Notes: generated by a model not told the origin, from the letters alone. 64,000 nucleotides of DNA from Cobetia sp. cqz5-12 (GCF_016495405.1 NZ_CP044522.1:3891638-3955637), one strand, 5' to 3'. Shown: positions 26,982-40,030, counted from the first letter of the stretch. A program made the numbers and translations.

Positions 26982-27950
26982 ATGTATGCGATAGCCGTCG
27001 AGAACGAGGCACTGGTCTGGCAGGAAACGGAGGCTCCCGAAGGCATCGCCTCGGACGAAGTGCGAATCCAGGTGGCCTGGGCCGGCGTCAATCGCGCTGA
27101 CCTGATGCAGCGTGCGGGTCAGTATCCGCCGCCGGCCGGGGAAAGCGAGATTCTTGGCCTCGAGGTTAGCGGAACCATCCTCGAGGTCGGCCGCCACGTG
27201 GAGCGCTTCCAGGTGGGAGATCCGGTCTGCGCCTTGCTGGCCGGTGGCGGCTATGCCGAGGAGGTGGTGGTCAATGCCCTGCAGGTGTTGCCGGTGCCGG
27301 AGGGCTATAGCCTGAGAGACGCCGCCGCCCTGCCGGAGATGTTCGCCACCGCCTGGTTGAACCTGTTCATCGAGGGCAATCTCAAGCACAAGGAGCGCGT
27401 GCTGCTGCATGCCGGCGCCAGTGGCATCGGTACCACCGCCATCCAGCTATGCGGGCTGTTCGGACATCCTTGCTTCGTGACGGTCGGCAGCCAGGAGAAG
27501 CTCGACACCTGCCTGCGCCTCGGCGCGGATGCCGGCTGGAATCGCCACGATGGCAGCTTCGTCGAGGCCGTGAACGACTGGGGCGGCGCCGACATGATTC
27601 TCGACCCGGTGGGCGGCGGCTATCTGGCCGACAATCAGCAGGTGCTGAAACAGGATGGCCGCATGGTGCTGATCGGCCTGATGGGTGGGCGCATGGATGA
27701 GCTGGATCTGGGTCGCATGCTGATAAAGCGTCAGCGCCTGATCGGCTCGACCCTGCGTTCACGCTCCCCCGAGGGCAAGGGCATGGTGCTGGATGCGCTC
27801 TACGTGCATGTGTGGCCACGCCTGGCGCGGGGCGAGCTGCGCCCGCATATCGACAAGAGCTGGCCAATCCAGCAGGCCGATGCCGCGCATGCCTATGTGC
27901 AGGACAACGCCAGCACAGGCAAGGTGCTGCTGGCGGTGACCGGCGCCTGA
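26982..27950 (+). CDS. NAD(P)H quinone oxidoreductase, PIG3 family
   Basis: 322 residues from ATG 26982, which has AAGGAGAGAG upstream. MDR superfamily without structural zinc: IQVAWAGVNRADLMQRAGQYPPPAGESEILGLEVSG is the PIG3 (TP53I3) signature, and LLHAGASGIGTTAIQLCG is the NADPH-binding loop. Reduces quinones in the cytoplasm. Divergent from olsF across a 186-base gap that must hold both promoters. Confidence 0.9.
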   Translation: MYAIAVENEALVWQETEAPEGIASDEVRIQVAWAGVNRADLMQRAGQYPPPAGESEILGLEVSGTILEVGRHVERFQVGDPVCALLAGGGYAEEVVVNALQVLPVPEGYSLRDAAALPEMFATAWLNLFIEGNLKHKERVLLHAGASGIGTTAIQLCGLFGHPCFVTVGSQEKLDTCLRLGADAGWNRHDGSFVEAVNDWGGADMILDPVGGGYLADNQQVLKQDGRMVLIGLMGGRMDELDLGRMLIKRQRLIGSTLRSRSPEGKGMVLDALYVHVWPRLARGELRPHIDKSWPIQQADAAHAYVQDNASTGKVLLAVTGA

Positions 27951-27998
27951 GCCTCGTCATGGCACTGATGACATCAGCAGCATAAAAATCGGCAGCAT

Positions 27999-28034
27999 GA
28001 AAAAAGCGGCAGCCCAGTGGGCTGCCGCTTTTTT
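27999..28034. terminator. Strong terminator after the PIG3 oxidoreductase gene
   Basis: AAAAAGCGGCAGCC and GGCTGCCGCTTTTTT with a short loop. A and T tracts on both sides make it bidirectional. Confidence 0.92.
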
Positions 28035-28141
28035 GGCTTTATAGGCGCCATCTCGTGCTCGCTGCTCCGCTTGACGCCCCCCGCCTGACAGCAGTGACAC
28101 TCATGCCGCCAGACGTAGGCCCCGAGGCATCTGGCGCAGGC

Positions 28142-28642
28142 TTACTCGCTGCGACCGATCGCCTGGGCCTTCTGCCAGGTGAGTTGCAGCAGACGGGCGT
28201 CGTCTCCGGCGCGATGACGCTGGATGCCGCCCTCGGCGATCACCGCTTCCTTGAGCTCCGCCCAGCAATTCAGCTGCTCCTCATCAAGCAGCCGTCTGAG
28301 CGCTTCGAGTCGAAAGCGCGGCAGCATGCCGGCATGATAGAACAACAGCGAGAGCCAGGTATTGTCGTAGCCCCAGCTGTCGCTGTAAGCGATTCCCGCC
28401 TCCCCCAGCTCATCATTGACCCACTGCGCCACCTCACGCACTGGTCGCCCTTCGCGTGCCAGCCGTGCCCGTGAGATGCCGTGCAACAGCTCCGCCTTCG
28501 GGTCCCAATGCACCCACTCATCAAGAGGCTGTATCAGGAAGGCGCAACTGCTGCCGTCGGCACGCGCCAGCCCGATCTCGATCGGATAGCTACCACGGCC
28601 AAAGCCGGAGGCTTCAATATCGAGCAGAATAGGCAGCGTCAC
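28142..28642 (-). CDS. 3'-5' exonuclease, DnaQ/RNase T-like (DEDDh)
   Basis: 166 residues, a minimal exonuclease domain. ExoI motif DIEASGFG (D8, E10), ExoII around SWGYDNTW, and ExoIII HRAGDDARLL with the catalytic His and Asp. Unusual only in its small size, with no partner domain. Substrate (DNA or RNA) cannot be told from sequence. Confidence 0.85.
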   Translation of the reverse strand: MTLPILLDIEASGFGRGSYPIEIGLARADGSSCAFLIQPLDEWVHWDPKAELLHGISRARLAREGRPVREVAQWVNDELGEAGIAYSDSWGYDNTWLSLLFYHAGMLPRFRLEALRRLLDEEQLNCWAELKEAVIAEGGIQRHRAGDDARLLQLTWQKAQAIGRSE

Positions 28643-28830
28643 ACGAATCTCCCAAGGTATCTCAGGCAGACAGGGCCCGGGCGAGAAGAGGTTGAATGTC
28701 TTCAGGTTACGGGAATTGCCCCCTGCTTGGCGAGTCCTGAGCGCGACGCTGTCAACGCAGACATCAGGTCGATCTGCTCCATCACGCTCACATCACGTTC
28801 AGAGACACGCGCAGGAGGGCCGGAGACGAC

Positions 28831-28853
28831 AACGCCCTCACGAAGAGGGCGTT
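28831..28853 (-). terminator. Small terminator-like hairpin after the Sel1 gene
   Basis: AACGCCCTC-ACGAA-GAGGGCGTT, 9-bp stem, 30 bases past the Sel1-repeat gene stop. Little T tract. Confidence 0.55.
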
Positions 28854-28882
28854 ATCAGTGGCAGCAAGGGCAGCACATCAGC

Positions 28883-29368
28883 TCAGTGCAGGTCTGCCTC
28901 ACCACCCGTGCGGGCGTGGGCTTCCCACTGCTCGGCCTTGTGCGGGCAGACCGCCAGACCGAGGGAGCCTTCACGATAGGCACGCGCCAGACGCTGGGCT
29001 GCGAGAGCATGGCGGCACTCGGCGGCACGTGCGTACCAGGTCACGGCCTTGGCCGGATCGCTCTGATACTGGGCACAGCCATACTCATAGATACGCGCCG
29101 CCTGATACTGGGCATGCACGTCGCCGGCCTGCGCGGCCTTGATGACGAAACGCGCGCCCTTGGCCTTTTCCTGAGCGGAGTTGCCACGCTGGAACAGCAT
29201 GTGCCCGTACAAAGACAACGCACCGGTGTGACCGGCATTGGCGCAGTGATTGAACAGACGCATGGTCAGACGATGCTTCTGCTGAGAGCCGGACAGCCAG
29301 GAGGCGTGGAACAGACGCTCCGCCAGGCGGTATTTCAGTCCAGTCATCAGGGTTGGGGCCTGCGGCAT
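28883..29368 (-). CDS. Sel1-repeat (TPR-like) protein
   Basis: 161 residues from ATG 29368. Three or so Sel1-like repeats of about 36 residues: AGHTGALSLYGHMLFQRG..., AGDVHAQYQAARIYEYGCAQYQ..., CRHALAAQRLARAYREGSLG, with the usual A-x2-LG/A-x2-Y pattern. No signal peptide. Usually a protein-protein interaction module; specific role unknown. Confidence 0.8.
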   Translation of the reverse strand: MPQAPTLMTGLKYRLAERLFHASWLSGSQQKHRLTMRLFNHCANAGHTGALSLYGHMLFQRGNSAQEKAKGARFVIKAAQAGDVHAQYQAARIYEYGCAQYQSDPAKAVTWYARAAECRHALAAQRLARAYREGSLGLAVCPHKAEQWEAHARTGGEADLH

Positions 29369-29685
29369 GACGAGTAACCTTGATACAGAATAAGAGGGGT
29401 GACGCCGTGTCCTGGCCCGATCCTGAGCCCGCGACGCTATTCTCCTTGCCAACACTGTCAGTTTGCCCTTGCGGGCGGCCTAGAAAGACTGCTCCCCTGA
29501 CAGCGGGGCGCCAAGCATACTCGCGCAATCGGGGGGACTCAAGCCCGCCTTGTGGGTTTTTGTTACGCTGCTAATATGTGCGCCATCCTTGGGGTAAAGT
29601 ACGCGCGCGAACCGCGCGCCACGCGCGTGCTGGAAGCACTCGTCCTGCCCGCTACATTGACACCTACCCGATAGGGGAATCCTGC
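29369..29685 (+). promoter_or_regulatory. Intergenic region with probable tas promoter (29550-29577)
   Basis: 317 bases between divergent genes. TTGTGG (29550-29555), 16-base spacer and TAATAT (29572-29577) form a good sigma70 promoter about 110 bases upstream of the tas ATG. The leader then contains an alternating CG-rich stretch (29600-29632, built of GCGCG/CGCGC runs) that can fold into a hairpin. Confidence 0.6.
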
Positions 29686-30717
29686 ATGCAACGTAGAGCT
29701 CTTGGCCGTACTGGCATCGACGTCAGTCTGCTATGCCTTGGCACCATGACCTTCGGCGAGCAGAACAGCGAAGCCGATGCCCACCAGCAGCTGGACCGCG
29801 CGCTCGACGCTGGCATCGACTTCATCGACACCGCCGAGATGTACCCGGTGCCCCCGAATGGCGAGACCCAGGGCCGTACCGAGGAATACATCGGCAGCTG
29901 GCTGGCGGCTCGCGGCAATCGTGATCAGGTCAAGATCGCCACCAAGGTCACCGGCCCGGGCATGGATTACCTGCGCGGTGGTTCACGCCTGACGCGTGAG
30001 CAGATCATCGCCGCCTGTGACGATAACCTGCGTCGCCTGGGCACCGATTACATCGACCTCTATCAGCTGCATTGGCCGGACCGCAAGACCAACTTCTTCG
30101 GCAAGCTGGGCTACCAGCCGACCGAAGATGAAGACATGACGCCGCTGGAAGAAAGCCTCTCCGCGCTTGGCGAACTGGTCACCGCGGGCAAGATTCGCGC
30201 CGTGGGTCTGTCCAATGAGACGCCGTGGGGCGTGATGCAGTGCCTCAATCTGGCCGAGCGCCTGAATCTGCCGCGCGTGGCCAGCGTCCAGAACCCGTAC
30301 AACCTGGTCAACCGCAGCTTCGAAGTGGGCCTGGCCGAGTTCGCGCATCGCGAAGATGTCGGCCTGCTGGCCTACTCGCCGCTGGCCTTCGGCACCCTGT
30401 CCGGCAAGTATCTGGACGGCGCCCGTCCGGAAGGCGCTCGCCTGACGCTGTTCGAGCGTTTCCAGCGCTACAACGCCGAGCCGGCTCAGCACGTCATCGC
30501 CTGCTACGTGGACATCGCGCGTCGTCACGGCCTGAACCCGGCCCAGATGGCTCTCGCCTTCGTCAACACTCGCCCGTTCCTGACCAGCAACATCATCGGT
30601 GCCACGACGATGACCCAGCTGGAAAGCAACATCAAAAGCCTCGAGGTGGAGCTGAGCGAGGAAGTGCTGGCCGAGATCGAGATGATCCACAACACCGCAC
30701 CCAACCCGTGCCCCTGA
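29686..30717 (+). CDS. tas: Aldo/keto reductase, Tas-like (NADP(H)-dependent)
   Basis: 343 residues from ATG 29686 with AGGGGAA upstream. TIM-barrel AKR: GTMTFGEQNSEADAHQQLDRALDAGIDFIDTAEMYPVPPNGETQGRTE holds catalytic D and Y, then KIATKVTGPG (Lys) and DYIDLYQLHWPDR (His). Length and the PVPPNGETQGRTE block match E. coli Tas (346 residues), which can suppress tyrosine auxotrophy but whose natural substrate is unclear. Followed by a terminator. Confidence 0.92.
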   Translation: MQRRALGRTGIDVSLLCLGTMTFGEQNSEADAHQQLDRALDAGIDFIDTAEMYPVPPNGETQGRTEEYIGSWLAARGNRDQVKIATKVTGPGMDYLRGGSRLTREQIIAACDDNLRRLGTDYIDLYQLHWPDRKTNFFGKLGYQPTEDEDMTPLEESLSALGELVTAGKIRAVGLSNETPWGVMQCLNLAERLNLPRVASVQNPYNLVNRSFEVGLAEFAHREDVGLLAYSPLAFGTLSGKYLDGARPEGARLTLFERFQRYNAEPAQHVIACYVDIARRHGLNPAQMALAFVNTRPFLTSNIIGATTMTQLESNIKSLEVELSEEVLAEIEMIHNTAPNPCP

Positions 30718-30752
30718 ATCGCCACTGACCCGTAGCGAATACACACCCCCGA

Positions 30753-30777
30753 CAGGCCGGTCATCATGACCGGCCTG
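30753..30777 (+). terminator. Terminator-like hairpin after tas
   Basis: CAGGCCGGTCA-tca-TGACCGGCCTG, 11-bp stem with a 3-base loop, 35 bases after the tas stop. No T tract; followed by the ydcZ ribosome site 10 bases later, so it may also occlude or attenuate ydcZ. Confidence 0.55.
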
Positions 30778-30797
30778 CTCGTGACCAAGGACCCCTC

Positions 30798-31250
30798 ATG
30801 AATCCCGCTGAATTGAGCATGATCCTCATGGCTGTCGCCGCCGGTGCCATGATGCCGATTCAAGCTGGCGTCAATTCCACGCTGGCCCTGCAGACCCACA
30901 GTTCGCTCATGGCTGCCATGGTCAGCTTCGTGGTCGGCTCGATCGCGCTGGTCGTCATCGTGCTGGCCATGCGCCTGCCCATGCCGGGCGTCGGCGCCCT
31001 CAAGGCAGCCCCCTGGTGGAGCTGGACCGGCGGTCTGCTGGGCGCCTTCTTCGTCGCGGCCAGCGTGATACTGGTGCCTAAGCTGGGTGCAGCCACCATG
31101 ATGGCCACCTTCCTGGCGGGGCAGCTGACGGCCTCGGTGGTGCTGGACCACTTCGGCTGGGCGACCTTCCCGCAGCATGATCTTTCGCTGGGGCGCGTGG
31201 CAGGCGTGTTGCTGCTGTTCGCGGGGGTCTTCCTGATCCGCCGCTATTGA
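30798..31250 (+). CDS. DMT-superfamily YdcZ-type membrane protein
   Basis: 150 residues, five helices, the half-size form of the drug/metabolite transporter superfamily. Opens with AVAAGAMMPIQAGVNSTL, the YdcZ (former DUF606) motif, and ends LFAGVFLIRRY. Likely works as a dimer in the inner membrane; substrate unknown. AAGGACC precedes the ATG. Confidence 0.9.
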   Translation: MNPAELSMILMAVAAGAMMPIQAGVNSTLALQTHSSLMAAMVSFVVGSIALVVIVLAMRLPMPGVGALKAAPWWSWTGGLLGAFFVAASVILVPKLGAATMMATFLAGQLTASVVLDHFGWATFPQHDLSLGRVAGVLLLFAGVFLIRRY

Positions 31251-31277
31251 TGCCTCTGGCGTCACGCAGTGCAATCT

Positions 31278-31311
31278 ATGGCCCCGATAGTCCTGGCGGA
31301 CTCGGGGCCAT
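31278..31311 (+). terminator. Terminator after ydcZ
   Basis: ATGGCCCCGA/TCGGGGCCAT, 10-bp stem and 14-base loop, followed by CTTGTCT. Confidence 0.65.
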
Positions 31312-31357
31312 CTTGTCTGCCTGATATACTGAGACCTTTCCCTGCCAGGAGGTCTAC

Positions 31358-32146
31358 ATGCTGAGTGTGATTTCGCCCGCCAAATCGCTGGATTTCGACA
31401 ACGCCCCCGTGACCTCCCGTCATAGCCAACCCGATTTTCTCGAGCAGGCTCAACCGCTGATCGACATCCTGCGCGAACAGTCGCCGCAGGACATCGCAAG
31501 CCTGATGAAGCTCTCCGACAAGCTGGCCGGCCTCAATGCCGCTCGCTTCCAGGAATGGCAGCCGCCCTTCACGCCGGATAACGCCAAACAGGCGGTGCTG
31601 GCCTTCCAGGGGGATGTCTATCAGGGCATGGCGGCGGATTCGTTCAGCGAGGAAGATTTTGAGCGCGCACAACACAAGCTGCGCATTCTCTCCGGCCTCT
31701 ATGGGCTGCTGCGCCCGCTGGATCTCATCCAGCCGTACCGTCTCGAGATGGGCACGCGTCTGAGCAACCCGGCCGGCAAGGACCTCTACGCCTACTGGCG
31801 CAAGACGCTGACACCGGCACTGGAGCAGGCCGTGGAAGACAGTGGCACGCCGATTCTGGTCAACCTGGCCTCCAATGAATACTTCAAGGCCATCGATGCC
31901 AAGGCGTTCCGCCACCGCATCGTGACGCCGGTCTTCAAGGACGAGAAGAATGGCCAGTCCAAGATCATCAGCTTCTACGCCAAGCGTGCACGCGGCCTGA
32001 TGAGCGCCTGGATGCTCAAGCACGATATCGAGACAGCCGAGGACCTCAAGGACTTCGACGTGGCCGGTTATCGCTTCTCCAATGCCGCCTCTGAAGGCGA
32101 TACGCTGGTCTTCACGCGCAGTGAGGCCGACGCGGCACGCACCTGA
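31358..32146 (+). CDS. yaaA: Peroxide stress protein YaaA
   Basis: 262 residues, full length. Signature [13 protein letters not shown] at the N-terminus, [25 protein letters not shown] in the middle, and [21 protein letters not shown] further on. In E. coli YaaA is OxyR-induced and lowers free iron under peroxide stress. AGGAGGT lies just before the ATG. No OxyR site could be identified by eye. Confidence 0.96.
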   Translation: MLSVISPAKSLDFDNAPVTSRHSQPDFLEQAQPLIDILREQSPQDIASLMKLSDKLAGLNAARFQEWQPPFTPDNAKQAVLAFQGDVYQGMAADSFSEEDFERAQHKLRILSGLYGLLRPLDLIQPYRLEMGTRLSNPAGKDLYAYWRKTLTPALEQAVEDSGTPILVNLASNEYFKAIDAKAFRHRIVTPVFKDEKNGQSKIISFYAKRARGLMSAWMLKHDIETAEDLKDFDVAGYRFSNAASEGDTLVFTRSEADAART

Positions 32147-32173
32147 TACGTGACCGGTAAGTCACTTGACGCC

Positions 32174-32779
32174 TCATCCGCCCAGCCCCGGGAAATCCAG
32201 GTTTTCTGCAGCACGCGGTTTGAGGTAACGGCGATGAATATCGCCGAACAGGACGTGATCTGCACATCCAAGCCATTCATACGCCACCATCTCGGCACTG
32301 ACGATACTGGCACCCGCGGCCTCGCAACGGGCCACTCCCAGCGCCGCCTCCCGCGGGCGGCGACTGGCGACGCCATCGGCAACCAGCGCCACTCGATAGC
32401 CTGCGCCACACAGAGACAGCACAGTCTGCATCACACAGACGTGCGCCTCGGCACCACATACCACCAACTGGTCGCAGCCACTCTGCTCCAATGCCTTGCG
32501 AAAGTCCTGCGCATCCAGCGCACTGAAACTGCGCTTGGTGAAGCAACGGGTGCGCTCGCTCAGCAGATGCGTCATCGGGGCACTTGTGCCCAACTTGTCG
32601 GGGCAGTGCTCGGTCAGCCAGACGGGAATTTCCAGCGCCTGAGCGATGCCTCCCAGCCAGACGGCGCTGTTGATGGCCTCTGTTCCGCCACTCAGAACCG
32701 GCATCAGGCGTGCCTGGAAATCGATCAGCAACAGCAATGAGCGCCTCGCCATCAGGTGTTGCGTCTTTTCGTCGTCCAT
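32174..32779 (-). CDS. Isochorismatase-like cysteine hydrolase
   Basis: 201 residues from ATG 32779 (GGAGGA upstream). Motifs: LLLIDFQARLMPV (catalytic Asp), a Lys region at TKRSFSALD, and VVCGAEAHVCVMQT with the nucleophilic Cys; the cis-peptide GAEAHVC is typical of the YcaC-like subgroup. Substrate unknown; family members hydrolyse amides, isochorismate or nicotinamide. Divergent from the Tim44-like gene across only 74 bases. Confidence 0.88.
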   Translation of the reverse strand: MDDEKTQHLMARRSLLLLIDFQARLMPVLSGGTEAINSAVWLGGIAQALEIPVWLTEHCPDKLGTSAPMTHLLSERTRCFTKRSFSALDAQDFRKALEQSGCDQLVVCGAEAHVCVMQTVLSLCGAGYRVALVADGVASRRPREAALGVARCEAAGASIVSAEMVAYEWLGCADHVLFGDIHRRYLKPRAAENLDFPGLGG

Positions 32780-32853
32780 TGGTCCTCCTACGACGATTCT
32801 AGGGCTAGAATGGGGCCTCCACTTACACGCTAGCGCATCCAAGGAGATCCCAC

Positions 32854-33753
32854 ATGCGCCATCTGTTCATCATGCTGATGGTCGGCTTGCTCGGCTTCGG
32901 TCTGAGCGTCGAACACGCAGAGGCCAAGCGCCTCGGCGGCGGCAAGAGTTTCGGTAGCTACTCACGATCCGCTGACAGCGGAAAATCCTCCAGCTCACTG
33001 TTTGGCAGCAACAAGGCCACCAGCAACAGCACTGCAGCGAAGTCCAAGCCCTCCAGCGGCTTGTCCAAGTTTGCCGGACCTCTGGCAGGCCTGTTGGCAG
33101 GCGGTCTGCTGGCATCGCTGTTCTTCGGCGGCGCCTTCGATGGTCTGCGCATGACAGACTTCCTGATCATCGCGGTGATCGCCTTCATCGCATTCAAGTT
33201 CCTCAGCGCGCGCAAGAAGGCCTCCATGGCGAGCGGTGGGCCGGCAGGTAGCGGTGGTGGTTCCTCTACACGCCACGATGACCAGCCGCGCAATGTGCAG
33301 GCGCGTGAAGCGCATCAGCCGCAAGGCGAGTCGCTGGCTCCGGCTGGTGGTATCGGGGCAGGCCTGACGGGCGGTGCCCCGACCAGCGAACCGGCCTGGT
33401 TCGACAAGGAGCAGTTCCTCGGCGGCGCCAAGGAACACTTCATGACTCTGCAGCGCGCCTGGGACAACAATGACCTGCCGCGCATTCAGGAGTACGTCAC
33501 GCCAGAGCTCTACAACCTGCTGCGTGAAGAGCGCGCTCAGCAACCGGCCAACAACCGTACCGAGATCGTGCGTCTGTTTGCTGAACTGGGCAGCGTGCAG
33601 GAAATTGGCAAGCAGGCGGAAGCGACCGTTCTGTTCCACGGCGTGCTGGATGAAAATGGCGAGCAGAACGAGTTCAACGAGACCTGGCACCTGGTCCGTG
33701 AGCTGCGTGATGGCGCCGACTGGCACATCCAGGGTATCGAGCAGAACAGCTAA
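32854..33753 (+). CDS. Tim44-like domain protein with signal peptide and membrane segment
   Basis: 299 residues. Signal peptide 1-24 (LFIMLMVGLLGFGLSVEHAEA), a basic/Ser/Gly/Lys-rich stretch (25-70), two hydrophobic segments (AGPLAGLLAGGLLASLFFGG, 75-95; FLIIAVIAFIAFKFL, about 102-117), a Gly/Ser-rich linker, and a C-terminal Tim44-like (NTF2-fold) domain from about 185: FDKEQFLGGAKEHFMTLQRAWDNNDLPRIQEYVTPELYNLL. This is a known bacterial family, probably cell-envelope located; function unknown. AAGGAGAT precedes the ATG. Confidence 0.9.
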   Translation: MRHLFIMLMVGLLGFGLSVEHAEAKRLGGGKSFGSYSRSADSGKSSSSLFGSNKATSNSTAAKSKPSSGLSKFAGPLAGLLAGGLLASLFFGGAFDGLRMTDFLIIAVIAFIAFKFLSARKKASMASGGPAGSGGGSSTRHDDQPRNVQAREAHQPQGESLAPAGGIGAGLTGGAPTSEPAWFDKEQFLGGAKEHFMTLQRAWDNNDLPRIQEYVTPELYNLLREERAQQPANNRTEIVRLFAELGSVQEIGKQAEATVLFHGVLDENGEQNEFNETWHLVRELRDGADWHIQGIEQNS

Positions 33754-33807
33754 GACGTTCCTTGCTCACTGACGTGGCCTTCACTCCATGAAGGCCACGT
33801 CAGATGC

Positions 33808-33846
33808 AAAAGCGGCCGGATGATCACTCATCCGGCCGCTTTTTTG
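33808..33846. terminator. Strong terminator after the Tim44-like gene
   Basis: AGCGGCCGGATGA/TCATCCGGCCGCT, 13-bp stem, with A run before and T run after. Confidence 0.93.
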
Positions 33847-33926
33847 TGTCTCGCTGCAGAAGATCTACCAGGGCTTCACAACAGTTCGCCGAAGACCACC
33901 AAGGCTCCGCCTCGAATGACAGGCAT

Positions 33927-33956
33927 AAAAAAACCGGCCACTGGGGAAGTGACCGG
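33927..33956 (-). terminator. Second minus-strand terminator behind the rRNA operon
   Basis: On the minus strand, 9-bp stem (one G-T wobble) with a 5-base loop, then TTTTTTT. About 560 bases past the 5S gene. It may catch readthrough of rrn or end an unseen transcript. Confidence 0.65.
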
Positions 33957-34362
33957 CGGATAGGCTGCTCGACTGCAAGGCAGGAGCGCCAGATCGCAAA
34001 AAGTCTGCTGATGGGATAGCACAGACAAGTTTCTAAGCAAGGGAACGTCGAAACTCACATACTCAGAGTCACCAATAGAGCTTTAGTTCAGCCTGATCGT
34101 AAAAAACATGAGCAACCCTGAGGTGCAGTACCCGCGACGCCTGATCAACTCCACCATCAGCCGGCTGTACCCTCGGTTTCAGCAAGGCTTGCCTACTCCC
34201 GGAAACTCCTCTGCTCGACAAGCCCTTGTGGATAATTCAGGTGCCACTCCCATATCCCGGTTGTCCACAGGCGTATCCCTACACGCCTCCCTTCCTCAGC
34301 AGGGCGCCTTGCGCCTCAATGCACTGCCACAGACAGCACCGCCTCTATAGCAAGGCGACAGG

Positions 34363-34385
34363 AGTGATTCGGGACAAGTGCCTGA
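34363..34385 (-). pseudogene. Remnant of a 5S rRNA 3' end
   Basis: ATTCGGGACAAGTGCCTGACGA matches GTTCGGGATAAGTGCCTGACGA at the end of the intact 5S gene (34506-34527) in 20 of 22 positions. Only the last bases of the gene and its immediate 3' flank are present, in the same orientation as the operon. Confidence 0.55.
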
Positions 34386-34476
34386 CGAGCTTTTCATGAC
34401 TGCCCTTGATGCGGGCCTCCCATGAGATGGCCATCCATGGACTTTTTACGCGCCAATTTTTTCCTGCGCACAAAGA

Positions 34477-34511
34477 GAACCGCCCCTGCAGCTGGGCTAC
34501 AGGGGCGGTTC
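34477..34511 (-). terminator. Terminator of the rRNA operon
   Basis: GAACCGCCCCTG/CAGGGGCGGTTC, 12-bp stem with an 11-base loop, starting about 9 bases after 5S. On the minus strand it is followed by TCTTTG and later by a run of A/T. Confidence 0.85.
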
Positions 34512-34519
34512 GGGATAAG

Positions 34520-34637
34520 TGCCTGACGATGACCTACTCTCACATGGAGAAACTCCACACTACCATCGGCGCTAAGCGGTTTCACTTCCGAGTTCGGCAT
34601 GGGATCGGGTGGTTCACGCTCGCTATGGTCGTCAGGC
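34520..34637 (-). rRNA. rrf: 5S ribosomal RNA
   Basis: About 118 bases. On the minus strand it opens GCCTGACGACCATAGCGAGC and contains CCGATCCCATGCCGAACTCGG, closing with the complementary ...CATCGTCAGGCA. The terminal helix pairs CCTGACGA with TCGTCAGG. Ends placed within a few bases. Confidence 0.96.
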
Positions 34638-34776
34638 GAAACGGTGGCATCTTGCGATGCCTGAGTCTCGAGGCTTGTGGCCTCGCGACTCGCAATATGA
34701 ATCATGCTGACCGATATGTCTCGATCCTGTCGTAATCCCGGCGGTTTGCCTGGGCAAACCCCTTGGGTGTTATATG

Positions 34777-37660
<2,884 letters not shown>

Positions 37661-37769
37661 TATAACCCCAAGGGGTCTGTCAAGGATCACGAATCTGTCG
37701 GACCTCTCCGACATATCGTTTTGATGGAGATGTGCTTGGCGCACATTCCATCGTCAGCATGATTCACAT

Positions 37770-37780
37770 TGTTAAAGAGC
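37770..37780 (-). promoter_or_regulatory. Spacer boxA antitermination site
   Basis: Minus-strand GCTCTTTAACA, matching the rrn boxA consensus TGCTCTTTAACA for NusB/NusE binding, ahead of 23S. Confidence 0.85.
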
Positions 37781-37851
37781 GGCTGTTCAGAGAACAGTGA
37801 GAAGCGCGCTCTGATGAGCACGCTTGCCACTGCCGGCTAAGCCAGCAATAA

Positions 37852-37880
37852 GATCAGGTAATTCGTTGTGAGCACTTGCC
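37852..37880 (-). repeat. 3' arm of the pre-16S RNase III processing stem
   Basis: Plus-strand GATCAGGTAATTCG...GAGCACTTGCC is the reverse complement, with one bulge and one mismatch, of the leader arm at 39541-39568. Together they form a stem of about 27 bp that loops out the whole 16S RNA for RNase III cutting. Confidence 0.85.
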
Positions 37881-37901
37881 GCGAGCAGTAGACAGTGTCG
37901 A

Positions 37902-39442
<1,541 letters not shown>

Positions 39443-39540
39443 AAAGCTTGATAGTCTGTTAAGCAGACCAAACTTGGTTCAGAGTCAAACTTCTCGTGAG
39501 AGGCTTGCTCCGATATTTGGTGACCTTGTCACCACTCATC

Positions 39541-39568
39541 GGCAAGCGCTCACACGAATTACCTGATC
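39541..39568 (-). repeat. 5' arm of the pre-16S RNase III processing stem
   Basis: Plus-strand GGCAAGCGCTCACACGAATT then ACCTGATC; pairs with 37852-37880 across the 16S gene. Confidence 0.85.
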
Positions 39569-39572
39569 AAAT

Positions 39573-39583
39573 TTTTAAAGAGC
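39573..39583 (-). promoter_or_regulatory. Leader boxA antitermination site
   Basis: Minus-strand GCTCTTTAAAA between promoter P2 and 16S, matching boxA except for the last bases. Confidence 0.75.
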
Positions 39584-39606
39584 GTCGCTGTTAAGCGAGG
39601 AGGCAT

Positions 39607-39634
39607 ATTCTACCCGGAACGCTTGATAAGTCAA
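39607..39634 (-). promoter_or_regulatory. rRNA promoter P2
   Basis: Minus strand TTGACT (39634-39629), 16-base spacer, TAGAAT (39612-39607). About 165 bases before the 16S 5' end. Confidence 0.88.
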
Positions 39635-39725
39635 GCACTTGATGATGAGTCAATCGACTGCCTCTAAGCATCATCAAGCGGTGAGGAGCGTTGCCCGATC
39701 ACCTGTTCCGTAAGGAGTGCGGCGT

Positions 39726-39753
39726 ATTCTAGCGAATCACCCGGGATTGTCAA
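39726..39753 (-). promoter_or_regulatory. rRNA promoter P1
   Basis: Minus strand TTGACA (39753-39748), 16-base spacer, TAGAAT (39731-39726). Perfect -35 and the same -10 as P2, 119 bases further upstream; A/T-rich bases upstream could be an UP element. Confidence 0.9.
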
Positions 39754-40030
39754 TCGATGATGTCGAAGCGGACTTCAAAAACATCATGCAAAACAACCAC
39801 CTGCAAACCTCTTTTACCGCTGGTAACGCCATGCGTCCCCGGCAGCGGATGCGTACTTTACGCACGAACCGCCGTGAGGGCAAGGGATTTTTCAAGAGAA
39901 TGTTATTCTCGGGACATACGGGTGACATCTCTGCTCTGCCTTTCTCTTCTCTCCTCATTCTGCTTCTCTTTTCTTCTAGCCTTCGTCTCTCCTTTGCTTG
40001 CTGACACACCTCTTCCCCAGCCAGAAACGC
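39754..40030. other. Gap between rRNA promoters and pssA, with a polypyrimidine tract
   Basis: About 280 bases without a gene. From about 39930 to 40005 the plus strand is nearly all C and T (runs of CTCTTCTCTCC type). The rest is unremarkable, apart from possible UP-element bases next to P1. Confidence 0.55.

Larger units (their letters stand above)
33847..34476. other. Gene-free stretch downstream of the rRNA operon
   Basis: About 630 bases without a credible protein gene; short open frames have no support. It contains a minus-strand terminator-like hairpin (33934-33956, stem CCGGTCACT/AGTGGCCGG followed by seven T) and, at about 34363-34385, a copy of the 3' end of 5S rRNA. Confidence 0.6.
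37661..37901 (-). other. 16S-23S internal spacer without tRNA genes
   Basis: Only 241 bases. I find no tRNA-Ile or tRNA-Ala (or Glu) in it. It holds a boxA copy (37770-37780, minus-strand GCTCTTTAACA) and one arm of the 16S processing stem (37852-37880). Confidence 0.85.

Noticed and set aside
34108..34350. 80-codon plus-strand frame downstream of the rRNA operon
   Set aside because: No clear ribosome site, no motif and unusual composition; not supported as a gene.
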